Source: Panorpa germanica (Eukaryota > Arthropoda > Insecta > Mecoptera > Panorpidae). Taken from it: a DNA stretch of 64,000 bases. Shown here piece after piece: positions 24,001 through 29,774 of this stretch (positions are counted from its first letter, which is position 1; every line of letters begins with the position of its first letter). The notes below the pieces were generated by a model. It had not been told where the DNA came from. It saw only the letters and a program-made list of their open reading frames with translations, and made no database searches. The DNA is taken from assembly GCA_963678705.1 (NCBI GenBank), contig OY783208.1:22966207-23030206 (forward strand), written 5' to 3'. The translations under genes were made by a program, and so were the position numbers.

Positions 24001-25935
24001 GCATGTGTATTACGGTGTTCAATGTTAACATTTTTTGAAATTTAGAAATTGAAAAATTGGAAAAGGGGATGTTGAGAAAATAAGGGGGCCCGGTAGGAAA
24101 CTTTAGAGCAAGTTCATATTCTAGATTGTAGAATAATTAAGTATATTAAATTAAATACAAAATAAAAAATATTTTCAATTTATGCGTTATTTGATCAACT
24201 TTTCTTCAAAATTTGGGATTTTTTTTTTTGATTCGTAAATAAGTTGCAAAGGTTAGCCTATATACAAAATTTGAACTTTCTAGCACAATTTTTACTCCCG
24301 GCAAATACTGCCCCCGTGCCCCCAAATAAAATTTTGAATTTTTTTTTATTAATAATATACTTAATTATTCTAGAATCCAGAATATAAACTTTCTCCAAAG
24401 CTCCTTACCGGCCCCCGAATTTCTTCAACCCCTCCTTTTTCAAATTTTGAATTTCTAATTTTTGAGAAATGTTAGAGAAAAAAATTGTAAGACTTTTGGC
24501 GTCCTTAGATTTTTCCCTGAATTTTTTGCAAACCTACAATTTTGGAAAAAATAGGCTGTATAATAGGCCATCCATAAATTACGTCACACAAATTTCTTTC
24601 TATTCTCACTGACCACCCCCTGAATTTTTAAATTGAATTATTAAACTCATTCTTTAATAAAATAATTCTTCATATAAACCGATTATAAAAGAAATATTTG
24701 GTTCAACAAAATATACATTTTTTTTAATTTTCAAAATTTAAGCGTTACTTGACCAACTCTTTCTCAAAATATGGTTTCGAGTTGTAAATTAGGTACCAAA
24801 GTTAGACCATATACAAAATTTCAACTTTCTAGCACAATTTTTACCTTCAGCAAAAACTGCCCCCGTGCTCCTAAATCAAATTTTTAGTTTTCATTTTTTC
24901 CTTTTTAATATGATATTCAATTCAAAATTTCCAAAGAGCACCTTTTATAAAATTTTGAAATATGTTTATATTCAAGCGCGTATTACACATGCAAAATTTC
25001 AACTTTCTATCTTTTACGAATTAAAAGTAATACAGCAAAAAAGGGCTCACTTTATTTCCAGTTTTTCCAAAATTACGGGTTTCCAGAAAATTCATTGAAA
25101 AATCCGGGGACGCCAAAAGTCTTACAATTTTTTTCTCTACGAAATAGGAAATTTTCAAAAACTTCCTGAAACCGTTTTCGAGATGCCATACAAAATTCGA
25201 AACAAACATATAAGAATATATATAAACACTTGTTGCTATATGTAAAATTTATATAGAACGAGTTAAATATTTCAATTTAAGAATGGAATTAAAATTTGAC
25301 ATGAAATATAATTGTTTTAAATATATTTTGTAGGTGATAATCTTGACTGGGACAAAAGCTCAATCCACAGTGTCGTTAGGCAAATACCTTCCTTCTCAAA
25401 TCTCCAATCCCGCGCCACTGAAAGATGCTCCAGCAGTTCCAGTGTAGAATCCCTTGAAGAAGGGGAACAAGAATTATTCGAACAGTGCATAAAATCAGGT
25501 TTACCAAAAGAAAAGACAGAACAAAAGTTAACAAAAAAACTAAAACCAAGGTCACTTGAACAATTATTTAATAGCCAAAGTGATGAACATAATATTAGAA
25601 GTCAATCGAGAAGTCAAAGTGAACAAAGATCAACTTCCTCGCAGGTAGACAAATCAGATCCTAATCGAAGGAGCACCAGATCCACGGAGAGGCAGAAGCA
25701 AATAAAATTAAGACAGAATTATACAGTTCATAAATATTCTCATGTCTCTCAATTACCAACTTATAATAATCGAGTGACGCAGAAAAATCAAAAACAAGAA
25801 GCGAAATACAATAAAGACGAAATCGACCAGCAGATATTGGAAGAGTGCATCAATTCGGGGATGCCGAAACGAAGGTCTTTGGTTGACACGCAAAATTTTG
25901 GCCGTAGGTTTAATAGAGAAATGGATCGAATTTAA
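1..25935 (+). CDS. APC: APC (adenomatous polyposis coli-like) Wnt scaffold, C-terminal part
   Basis: APC is the cytoplasmic scaffold of the beta-catenin destruction complex. Exons read here are 1-75 (partial), 17227-18285, 19104-19248, 20500-21264, 22945-23180 and 25334-25935; all junction phases agree and give 959 residues to the stop. Visible motifs are two 15-residue repeats (DQPIDYSRKYSE and TDYSLRYAE), five 20-residue repeats (for example EETPLMFSRSSSLSSLA), the APC-type stretch SGYVSPSDLPDSP, and SAMP-like motifs (LEECINSGMPKR, FEQCIKSGLPKE). The armadillo repeats are not in the window and should lie upstream. The protein ends soon after the last SAMP motif, without a long basic tail or EB1-binding tail. 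APC identity is secure from 17227 on. Linkage of exon 1-75 is an inference from phase and a short match to the vertebrate sequence just after the armadillo domain. Confidence 0.88.
281..1923 (+). CDS. Unrecognised three-exon micro-gene 1 (72 aa)
   Basis: Exons 281-310, 373-522 and 1885-1923 join in phase 0 (CAG|GTATTA, ATA|GTAAGC; acceptors TTTTTTAG and TTTTTCAG). The 72-residue product starts MESPQRPRLQ, continues as a basic, Leu-rich helix-like segment with the core RRYRELLLVLERIQRQ, and ends SLQRRVAVVAG. There is no signal peptide or membrane span. Exon layout, length and the pattern R-ELL-LE-R-L-R-A plus the tail LQxRVxVxxG match micro-gene 2, which argues for a real gene. An AATAAA lies at 1994-1999. 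Intron 2 carries a MITE-A copy. I do not recognise the family. Confidence 0.6.
566..1122 (-). mobile_element. MITE-A copy, both ends truncated
   Basis: MITE-A is the dominant repeat here. A complete copy is about 585-630 bp, begins ATGGGCTTGTGTCCTATGTC (L end) and ends with the inverse of ATGGGCTTGTGTCCTCATTT (R end), giving 15-bp terminal inverted repeats. Two copies are flanked by TA on both sides, which suggests a Tc1/mariner-type target. No transposase is encoded. This copy, in intron 2 of micro-gene 1, lacks both termini. Confidence 0.8.
1287..1503 (+). repeat. Dispersed repeat, inverted match at 46808-47011
   Basis: About 210 bases starting near AACATATTAAGTTTATTGTG recur in reverse complement inside the girdin-like gene's first intron, there fused to a MITE-A left end. 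The type is unknown; no terminal repeats are visible in either copy. Confidence 0.6.
1994..1999 (+). terminator. Poly(A) signal AATAAA of micro-gene 1
   Basis: A canonical AATAAA lies about 70 bases after the proposed stop codon and upstream of the palindromic MITE-A composite. Confidence 0.4.
2219..3392. mobile_element. Palindromic MITE-A composite with R ends on both outsides
   Basis: A minus-oriented copy (2219 to about 2708) abuts a plus-oriented copy (about 2718 to 3392). Both outer termini are the R-type end (GAGGACACAAGCCCAT and its inverse). The two arms pair over several hundred bases around a short centre that retains the L-side sequence of the plus copy. Confidence 0.8.
3895..5052 (+). 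CDS. Unrecognised three-exon micro-gene 2 (74 aa), paralogue of micro-gene 1
   Basis: Exons 3895-3930, 3998-4135 and 5002-5052 join in phase 0 to give 74 residues. It starts MENRQARVLNPQ, has a central segment with CTELLFTLEAQRKASHQD and LERMIRAIS, and ends LLDKLQGRVIVPGG. Order, phases and exon sizes match micro-gene 1. The second donor (AAG|GTTTTT) is weak; without splicing the frame would run into a MITE-A copy that starts about 30 bases downstream. The third exon follows directly after that MITE pair. The function is unknown. Confidence 0.6.
4166..4966. mobile_element. Inverted pair of truncated MITE-A copies
   Basis: A plus-oriented fragment without its termini runs to about 4438, where a minus-oriented copy begins with an R terminus. 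Each part holds the roughly 38-bp internal hairpin module. The pair fills intron 2 of micro-gene 2 and ends about 35 bases before its last exon. Confidence 0.75.
5197..5360 (+). mobile_element. MITE-A left-part fragment
   Basis: It runs from the TTTCTATAAAAGTGTACTAC region to the AACGTT motif and then diverges. It lies in the 3' region of micro-gene 2. Confidence 0.65.
5361..5996. other. Spacer, no gene seen
   Basis: No coding frame is supported. Short stretches (GTGACGTCAT, TATACAATAGCTGTAACTTC) faintly resemble MITE-A, so this may be a much older relative. Confidence 0.3.
5997..6025 (+). mobile_element. MITE-A left-end stub
   Basis: GCTTGTGTCCTATATCTTAA and the following bases match the MITE-A L end and stop abruptly at the Helitron-like sequence. 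Confidence 0.5.
6026..6185 (+). mobile_element. Helitron-like 5' end fragment
   Basis: It starts TCTTAATATATAAAAATTAC and contains TCCGCGATGGACTCCTAAAC and TTTGATCCAACTTGAAAGAT, phrases I associate with Helitron 5' ends in insect genomes. No Rep/helicase and no 3' hairpin are seen. It abuts the CCCAGT element copy. Recognition is from memory. Confidence 0.4.
6186..6969 (+). mobile_element. CCCAGT element, left-truncated copy
   Basis: Nearly the whole length matches the complete copy at 52318-53122. The right terminus GTTTACTGGG is kept; the left terminus is replaced by Helitron-like sequence. It carries no open frame of note. Its superfamily is unclear. Confidence 0.65.
6970..7281 (+). other. 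Geminin upstream region
   Basis: About 310 bases of AT-rich sequence between the CCCAGT element and the geminin start. The GC-core CTCGCGCAA near 7106 is the only notable site. It probably includes the promoter and 5' UTR. Confidence 0.35.
7282..8646 (+). CDS. geminin: Geminin, inhibitor of replication licensing (132 aa)
   Basis: Geminin binds Cdt1 in the nucleus, blocks re-licensing of origins, and is destroyed by the anaphase-promoting complex. Exons 7282-7335, 7408-7490, 7965-8043, 8104-8250 and 8611-8646 join with consistent phases. Residues about 25-32 are RKPLEKQN, a perfect RxxLxxxN destruction box, followed directly by a KEN box. The central coiled coil (about residues 71-125) begins DPKYWQVLAQERQDVLEGIL and aligns with the geminin YWKEVAEKRRKAL heptads. 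At 132 aa it is shorter than vertebrate geminin (about 209 aa). A GC-core site (CTCGCGCAA near 7106) could be an E2F site, but this is weak. Confidence 0.85.
7528..7923. mobile_element. FB-G foldback element in geminin intron 2
   Basis: FB-G elements are long imperfect palindromes whose ends read CGATATAGCTACAC-TTTTTGT and the inverse. Here the two arms (about 190 bases each) meet near 7720. The element ends 41 bases before geminin exon 3, so it lies close to that exon's branch point. Confidence 0.6.
8393..8470 (+). mobile_element. Diverged MITE-A left-end fragment in geminin intron 4
   Basis: Weak match to the L-end block (TTTCTATAAGATTGTGC, then ATATTGATAAAGTTGGCTA), clearly older than other copies. 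Confidence 0.4.
8804..9305 (+). mobile_element. MITE-A copy, right end missing
   Basis: An intact L end follows TA. The copy breaks off after TTTAATAAAAT, so the R terminus is gone. It has a small internal deletion near the L end. Confidence 0.75.
9575..9816 (-). mobile_element. Short MITE-A deletion derivative with both ends
   Basis: Starts with the R-side block (GTCCTCATTTTTTAGTG) and ends with the L-side block (CATAGGACTCAAACCCATT). About 350 internal bases are missing, leaving roughly 240 bases. Confidence 0.65.
9984..10801. mobile_element. Possible pogo/Tigger-like element remnant
   Basis: CCTCGCTTTACACGG at the left and the inverse of CCTCGTTTTACGCGG at the right form imperfect terminal repeats about 818 bases apart. 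Similar ACCTCGTTTTA-type termini occur in pogo/Tigger elements. No transposase frame is seen. The right end lies 15 bases beyond the F-box gene's stop codon. Confidence 0.3.
10817..13076 (-). CDS. F-box / leucine-rich-repeat protein (402 aa, two exons)
   Basis: It is probably the substrate receptor of an SCF ubiquitin ligase. Exon 1 runs 13076 to 12006 and ends ACA|GTAAGT; exon 2 runs 10954 to 10817 after TTTTTTATAG; both junctions are phase 0. Residues about 10-50 form an F-box (ITDCILYLYSYLPINDIL, then VCEKWKF). The rest has repeated Leu/Ile-rich LRR units of FBXL type (LEVLNLSG, LKKLRFQ, LTKLKLKF). Without splicing the frame would end seven residues into a transposon remnant, so the spliced C-terminus (LLHLEVCNITERIFRDFVEE onward, 45 aa) is preferred. 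The specific orthologue is not identified. Confidence 0.8.
11037..11925. mobile_element. Palindromic MITE-A composite in the F-box gene intron
   Basis: Both outer ends are R-type termini. The minus-oriented arm (to about 11433) meets the plus-oriented arm, and both lack the L half. A separate 70-base MITE-A remnant (11927-11997) follows and abuts the 5' splice site of the F-box gene. Confidence 0.8.
13344..13927 (+). mobile_element. Complete MITE-A copy with TA on both sides
   Basis: 584 bases from ATGGGCATGTGTCCT to GAGGACAAAGCCCAT, flanked by TA at 13342-13343 and 13928-13929. It lies in the 3' region of the seven-finger gene. Confidence 0.85.
13950..14774 (-). CDS. C2H2 zinc-finger protein, seven fingers (274 aa)
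   Basis: A single-exon DNA-binding protein. Residues about 66-265 carry seven C2H2-type fingers with short linkers; the last ends in Cys rather than His. The N-terminus has two acceptor-like motifs (IKQE, IKVD) of SUMOylation type. No ZAD or BTB domain is seen. Finger sequences such as KGFKSAPELKAH resemble those of the zinc-finger gene at 38.4 kb (KGFKSKAELTKH), suggesting a shared origin. A complete MITE-A copy lies 22 bases after the stop codon. Confidence 0.85.
   Translation of the reverse strand: MDNKLTHNKDIKQEIKVDLSDIQINNEVNVNKEDFNPLTVILDGSNPSLINNLLTSVDNSGHKIYICRLCGKLCKTKTALRTHLSVHSEERKYKCSKCEKSFKEAGSRRRHELIHAEDSLYICTHCNKTFKSAAKLKKHTIIIHSEEGQLTCSYCNKICKSKDYLNKHQWVHREEKLFECSQCSKGFKSAPELKAHLVVHVETREFPCEICSKYFKSRTAMLQHRIIHSKIKKYKCEFCLKGFSKSYNLKQHFKSCDKEKNTIESIVASSATHQ
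14775..15068. other. Upstream region of the seven-finger gene
   Basis: AT-rich single-copy sequence between that gene's start and the next MITE-A; presumably its promoter. No motif stands out. Confidence 0.3.
15069..15892. mobile_element. Palindromic MITE-A composite with L ends on both outsides
   Basis: A plus copy starts with the L end at 15069 and breaks at about 15377, where a minus copy joins and runs out to the inverse L end (GACATAGGACACAACCCC). It is the mirror arrangement of the R-R composites at 2219 and 11037. Confidence 0.75.
15893..16825 (+). other. Single-copy intronic region with possible internal promoter
   Basis: No coding exon is supported. It contains the X-box-like site and a short FB-G-like fragment (about 16437-16530). 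A leader exon for a short APC isoform starting at ATG 17262 could be here, but no evidence fixes it. Confidence 0.3.
15941..15955 (+). promoter_or_regulatory. X-box-like RFX site
   Basis: GTTGTTCTTAGCAAC fits the RFX X-box pattern RYYNYY-N(1-3)-RRNRAC with a near-perfect inverted repeat. It lies in single-copy sequence between the five nested genes and APC exon 17227. It may mark an internal APC promoter or nothing at all; one 15-base match has modest weight. Confidence 0.25.
16828..17035 (+). mobile_element. Old MITE-A deletion derivative
   Basis: ATGGGCTTG runs straight into the TATATTGATAAAG block; later parts match only loosely. It lies about 190 bases before APC exon 17227. Confidence 0.55.
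17227..18285 (+). CDS. APC: APC exon with 15-aa repeats and first 20-aa repeat
   Basis: The acceptor TTTTTTAG lies directly upstream. The frame is open through the acceptor, so the ATG at 17262 need not be a start. The first 15-aa repeat (DQPIDYSRKYSE) is near 17607 and the second (DQVTDYSLRYAE) near 17745. A 20-aa repeat of the form YYTEGTPYETPCNISTATS is near 17865-17935. The exon ends one base into a codon at GATG|GTTAGT. The rest is acidic, Ser/Asn-rich and probably disordered, as is usual for this part of APC. Confidence 0.9.
18313..18474. repeat. Small inverted-repeat element, AGGTCTTTCAA ends
   Basis: AGGTCTTTCAA at the left is mirrored by TTGAAAGACCT at the right. The block after the left end (CAACAAGAGAGGTCATTTTA) resembles one at 26104, so both belong to one small family. 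It lies 28 bases after an APC exon. Confidence 0.5.
18764..19068 (+). mobile_element. MITE-A internal-deletion copy in APC intron
   Basis: It begins inside the element (TTAAAAAAGTCATTTTGTCC), carries the hairpin module, and ends near the R block (ACCATTAAAAAATG) with a degraded terminus. Confidence 0.65.
19104..19248 (+). CDS. APC: APC exon with the best-conserved 20-aa repeat
   Basis: It is flanked by TTTTTCAG and AG|GTAATT and keeps phase with both neighbours. It encodes EETPLMFSRSSSLSSLASVE, which matches the APC 20-residue beta-catenin-binding consensus including its phosphorylatable Ser cluster. An acidic tail (PDVPDDWSSVVSDFR) runs into the next exon, where APC's SGxxSPSDLPDSP block follows, as in vertebrates. 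Confidence 0.88.
19253..19408 (-). mobile_element. MITE-A left-half fragment in APC intron
   Basis: A minus-oriented block from TTTAATAATTAAAGACAC to AATTAAGACAC, cut at the left and running into the retrotransposon fragment. Confidence 0.65.
19409..20445 (+). mobile_element. 5'-truncated non-LTR retrotransposon (I-like, RNase H domain)
   Basis: The decayed frame shows RNase H motifs in order: YTDA near 19555, GEQLAILKAL, TDSLSVLKNL, and WIPGHCGIRGNEIADKLA near 19870-19930. A tail with TIIRIKSNHCKTPAHLYKI and CQCGEEGTLDHIIFE follows, typical of the C-terminus of I/Jockey-type ORF2. The reading frame is broken by an in-frame stop after ADKLAN and by an earlier frame change, and the last Cys of the CCHC-like tail is lost. 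It is inserted in the APC intron, ending about 55 bases before an acceptor. Confidence 0.75.
19660..20346 (+). pseudogene. Broken RNase H / C-terminal ORF2 fragment
   Basis: The coding remnant of the element above, in two pieces separated by a stop codon at about 19930. The TDS and PGHCGIRGNE motifs are still legible. It is not expected to produce a working enzyme. Confidence 0.7.
20500..21264 (+). CDS. APC: APC exon with SPSDLPDSP block, three 20-aa repeats and one SAMP-like motif
   Basis: It opens with RLNSGYVSPSDLPDSP, nearly identical to vertebrate APC after its second 20-aa repeat. Three 20-aa repeats follow (cores GEESTPAVFSSASSLSAL, HTEDTPAVLSKVGSYSDLS and VEGSPCSFSVVSGLSGLT). A SAMP-like motif, LLQECIKSGMNKP, sits between the last two. 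The exon ends two bases into a codon at AAAAC|GTTAGT. An ATG at 20468 upstream of the acceptor is intronic. Confidence 0.9.
21311..22796. mobile_element. FB-F foldback element in APC intron
   Basis: FB-F is a family of about 1.4-1.5 kb with long inverted arms. The end is CCAGGTGTATGTCTAT here and its inverse (ACATACACTTGG) at the right. Arms carry AAGACTTTTGGCGTCC and a GGGGGC-rich stretch. The centre includes GGCCATCCATAAATTACGTC. It encodes no protein and fills the intron before APC exon 22945. Confidence 0.6.
22945..23180 (+). CDS. APC: APC exon with a degenerate SAMP-like motif
   Basis: It lies between TTATAG and AAAAT|GTAAGG and keeps phase with the exons on either side. It encodes a Ser/Asp-rich stretch and ILLNLAISEGISKAG, which aligns with the SAMP pattern (ILEECI-SAMP) but has lost the Cys and Met-Pro. 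It may not bind Axin. Large foldback repeats occupy both flanking introns. Confidence 0.85.
23806..25231. mobile_element. FB-F foldback element, second copy in APC
   Basis: Left arm from TATGGTGGCTCGAAAACGG, right arm ending in its inverse (ACCGTTTTCGAGATGCCATA). Its right half (24475-25231) is about 98% like the right half of the copy at 21311. It fills the intron between the last two APC exons. Confidence 0.6.
25334..25935 (+). CDS. APC: APC terminal exon with two strong SAMP motifs
   Basis: It starts after TTTTGTAG and ends in TAA. It carries FEQCIKSGLPKE near 25476 and LEECINSGMPKRR near 25840, both good Axin-binding SAMP motifs. The segment between is Ser/Arg/Gln-rich and basic. The protein stops 23 residues after the last SAMP motif, so no C-terminal EB1 or PDZ ligand is encoded. 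Confidence 0.9.
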
Positions 25936-26115
25936 TTTTATCTTTTTGGATTTCTGGGGACGAAATTAACACCAATAATGAATCAATTTCTTTTTATCTT
26001 GTGAAACGAAAGTGAAAGTATATTTTAACGATTTATAAATAATTAATATTTAACGTAGCAGACGAACTTTTTTTATAAAATTGATTATTTTGAATTTTAT
26101 TGTCAACAAGAGTGG
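25936..26115 (+). other. APC 3' untranslated region
   Basis: AT-rich sequence after the stop with no clear AATAAA; several AT-rich variants exist, so the poly(A) site cannot be fixed. Confidence 0.3.
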
Positions 26116-26258
26116 TCATTTTTAAATCAACAGAAAAACGCAATTTTTTCGTGAAAAGTGGTGACAATTTTCTTTTAATCTAAAGTACAAACTTTGATGT
26201 TACTAACGAAACACAATATCTGCCATTGCGTTTTTCTATTGATTTAAAAATAAGTGGT
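26116..26258. repeat. Small inverted repeat (27-bp stem)
   Basis: A stem containing AAATCAACAGAAAAACGCAA pairs with TTGCGTTTTTCTATTGATTT about 90 bases later, with one mismatch. It is related to the repeat at 18313. Confidence 0.55.
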
Positions 26259-26297
26259 ACGTCGTTTTAGCAAAACTGAAATTTTGAGGATAAATAT

Positions 26298-26660
26298 AAA
26301 ATGAAAATAGAGCCATTTTACTAGCAGGTGCAAAAACGTGAAAGCTTGAATGTTTTTTTTATATGTCTGACAGAATATTGTTAAAAACCAACATGCATAT
26401 TTACTGTACCCCTCTCGTGGGGCCAGACTTCTAAAGGTCTGAACAAAATTAGGTAAAGAAGAGGGCTGTTGTTCAATAGATTGTGAATTTAAGTTAGGTA
26501 CCGATGAAGACACAGTTCTTAGATTCTCTGTAGCATTTGACGCCTTTTATTTTAAGCGTCTGTCGAATGTTAGTTTTTAACAATATTCTGCAAAACATAT
26601 ATAAAAGCCGTTTTTATTTACCTTTTGCACCTGTAAAATAGCTCCTTTTTCAAGCGTATA
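26298..26660. mobile_element. Inverted-repeat element, GCAGGTGCAAAA-type arms
   Basis: GAGCCATTTTACTAGCAGGT at the left is mirrored by ACCTGTAAAATAGCTCC at the right. Inside are a second arm pair (CATTCAAGC/GACAGA regions) and a GC-richer centre. It is single-copy in the window. Its 89-aa frame is probably fortuitous. Confidence 0.45.
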
Positions 26661-27077
26661 CATTCTTAACTATACTTACACTATTTATTCTCAATATTTT
26701 AGCTTTGCTAAAAACGACAAAGGTCTGGGGGCCCTAAGATCTTAAACTATATGTTAATATATCTATATTAGCTTTTTTAATTTTTTAAATATCCAAAAGT
26801 TGACCGAATTATGACCATTTCAAATTTAGATTTCAATTTACGGGTTAATTTTTATTCAGTAATAAATTAAGGGGGTTAATTTTATTCGCGGTTTCATATT
26901 TTTCTCATCCCTAGTTCCAAGAAGGCAAATTTAGGCTTTAAAAGAGAATGAAGAAAAAAATTGCAATTTTTATTTAAATATAATGTATTCTTTATATATG
27001 AAATAATATTATTGTTAAAATATTTATAAATAAAAACTAATTTAAAAAAAATAAATTTGGTTGTGAAGCAATTCATA

Positions 27078-27707
27078 ATAGGCTAGTGTCCTCTGTCTTA
27101 ATTTCTATAAAAGTGTACTATATATTGATAAAGTGGGTTACTAGAACCTCAAATGTTCAATTATTTTTTAATAACTCCTTATATGTTAAGAGATATTAAC
27201 AACTAAAAAAGTCATTTTTTCTCTTTAATTATTAAAGGGATTCAACGTTGTATACATTCTAACTGCATGTGACATCACAATCCTTGTGTAAGGTTACCAA
27301 CCTTACAGCTCATAAGTCTCTGCTATATGTATTTATATATCAAAATATCAAATATTATTTACAGCTGTTTCAAGGAACAATCAAATTTCAATATTATGTC
27401 TGCCTTAGCAGGGTTAAGTAAAATAAAAACTTATTATTCTTTGACTTGACTTGATTATTTCGACTACCAACAGCTTTACCACAGCACTGACCTATTCAAC
27501 AAATAACTGACGTTAAAATTCATTTCACGTCATACAAATATGGCCGACCATTTCTAGCGCTAAAACTACAATTCAAACTTTTAATTGCTATATCCCCGTC
27601 AACATTTAGATATTTAATAAAATAGACACGACAATACACATTTATTAACATCAATTTCAATCAACAATTGAAAAATCGACCACTAAAAAATGAGGACACA
27701 AGCCCAT
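27078..27707 (+). mobile_element. Complete MITE-A copy (630 bp)
   Basis: It has both termini, with changes in the L end (ATAGGCTAGTGTCCT). TA precedes it but TG follows. It contains nearly the full internal sequence and is the best reference copy for length. Confidence 0.8.
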
Positions 27708-28970
27708 TGAGGCCTCTATCAATTGATAATAACTATTTTTATCCTAGGACCCATTGGTAAAGAGATATTGCAAAAAGAAATCGTTTTTAGTCGCCATTTC
27801 TTAAAGATGGAGGCCTACATCATCAAAATTGAGGCTGATAAACATAGTATTCGTTCGTTTGTTCGTAAAGTTCGTTTGTTGTTGTTTGGAGAGTTGTGCC
27901 TGTGCTAAATATGGAAATTCGTGTTTGTTTACCTAAATTGCCAACTATAACATTGTGTTTAGTTGCCATTTTTTCAAGATGGAGGCCTAAATGTTCAAAA
28001 TTGACGTTTGTTCCTAAATTATTAGTAAGAAAAGTTTATACAGCAGCTCTCCTTTCGATTTAAAGATTCATTTCTGGATGGTTATAACTGGATTACGGTT
28101 TAATAGAAATCATTTCTTCGAAATAAAGATTGTATTCATTTTTGTTTGCAAGCTGAGCCCCCTTGTGCTCTAAGCATGTAAACACGATACTCTAGTTGAA
28201 TCGAGCTCGAGTTATACAACAAAAACTATAATCTACATAATTATTTGTCAGAAATATGTAAAGAGAATTGTAATTTTATCTGTTAGATTTCTTTATTTTC
28301 AATATGTACAAAAATAAATCTTTTTATTTATAATGTATTGACCACCTATAAATGTCCTTGACCCAAAAATTAAAATTTAGAAATAAGATGACGTTGCAGA
28401 TGTTGTACATGTATAATTGCTTTTAAATAGTTAAATTATTTTATAATTCTGTTCAATTGAATATAATTAATATTTATGTTAATTATGTAAGTATAGAAAT
28501 AATTTATAATTTTTTCATTGAAAAATAAGCTTATATAAATATAAATAAAACATAACCTCATTTCTGTAGAATTGACATTTTTATCGCATGTGTCAGAGTC
28601 AATTACTTCTTAAATATATTTAATTTTAATATTTCAAGTTAAAAGTTGACATATTAAGCATTTGATCAATGTAATATAATATACATTTATACATTTTATA
28701 CCGTTTACTCACTTTAATTATTCAAATTAAATATATTTTAAAGTAAAACAATAATTTAATGCTTTATGTCGAAGCAATAGTTAGAGGATAAAAGTATTTA
28801 AGCTATTCCTTTTATTGTTTTAAAGTGCGTAAAATACTATTAGACTTTTCCAAGTTTTATCAACGTTTATAAGTTAGTAGGATTGTTTTTTGGCACAATT
28901 ATTGAATTGATACAGTGGTGGGTAGAATCAATTATTAAATTAAAATCAGAATGTTTTGAAATAGTAAAAT
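27708..28970. other. Intergenic spacer with two similar short blocks
   Basis: The phrase GCCATTT-TTAAGATGGAGGCC occurs near 27792 and again near 27965 with changes, so a roughly 170-base unit seems to be repeated once. No gene is seen. The rest is AT-rich. Confidence 0.35.
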
Positions 28971-28974
28971 TTAA

Positions 28975-29220
28975 GGTAATTTTTAAATATGACTATATTA
29001 GTAACGAAATTATGCGTAAAATAATGTCAAATGTCACATGTTTTGGTCAACTTTAACCCTCAATATCTCCTATTTATTAATTAAAAGTGGTAAAATAATT
29101 ATTACGTAGTGAATTTGACATGTTTTGAGAATACAATAAGCATAATAAAACATTCAAAAATGCAGTAGTTTTTTTTACAAAGTGGAAAACAAAAGTGGGT
29201 AGTCGTATTTAATAATTACC
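28975..29220. mobile_element. FB-G foldback, diverged copy
   Basis: It shares ATTACGTAGTGAATTTGACATG, CAAAAATGCAGTAG and the end AATAATTACCAA with other FB-G elements. It lies upstream of the nine-finger gene at 29775. Confidence 0.45.
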
Positions 29221-29774
29221 AAATTTAATTATTATTCTGTCTTATACGTGTAATATTATTAGAATAAGGTTTTAATTAATTTACTTAAATTAAACTGATT
29301 TGAAATCTTCGCTCATAGCAACTACTTAATATTTCGTAACTTAAATAAGAATTGATTAAAATGGTACTATAATACCATGAAATATTTACTTTGTTTTTGA
29401 GAGTTTTAAAACAGAAAAGTAATGTTTATTGCTTCTACTGAGATTATTTGAAGTAAATGAAACGACACTAATTTTTCTTATCAGGATCTTGCTTACGACA
29501 AAACAATAATCTAAGTAAAAATTACATAACCTAAAAATTAATTATTTAAGTGCAATCTTCTGTTGTTTCTGTTCTATTAATTTTTTTTATTCACTTATTT
29601 TTCTTGATTAGAATTAGAATTTTAGATTGTTGGATTTCTCCCAACTTATATTCTATTTCTAATGTGCCTCTAATATTATTTTAAACTTTCATTACGAATA
29701 AAGATTAACAAATTTGTTTCAGCAATTGAATATATATCGCCAATAACTCAGGAGATATAATATATATTTTTACA

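Noticed and set aside
26244..26513. 89-aa minus frame within the inverted-repeat element
   Set aside because: The frame depends on the repeat's arms and has no splice or start context.
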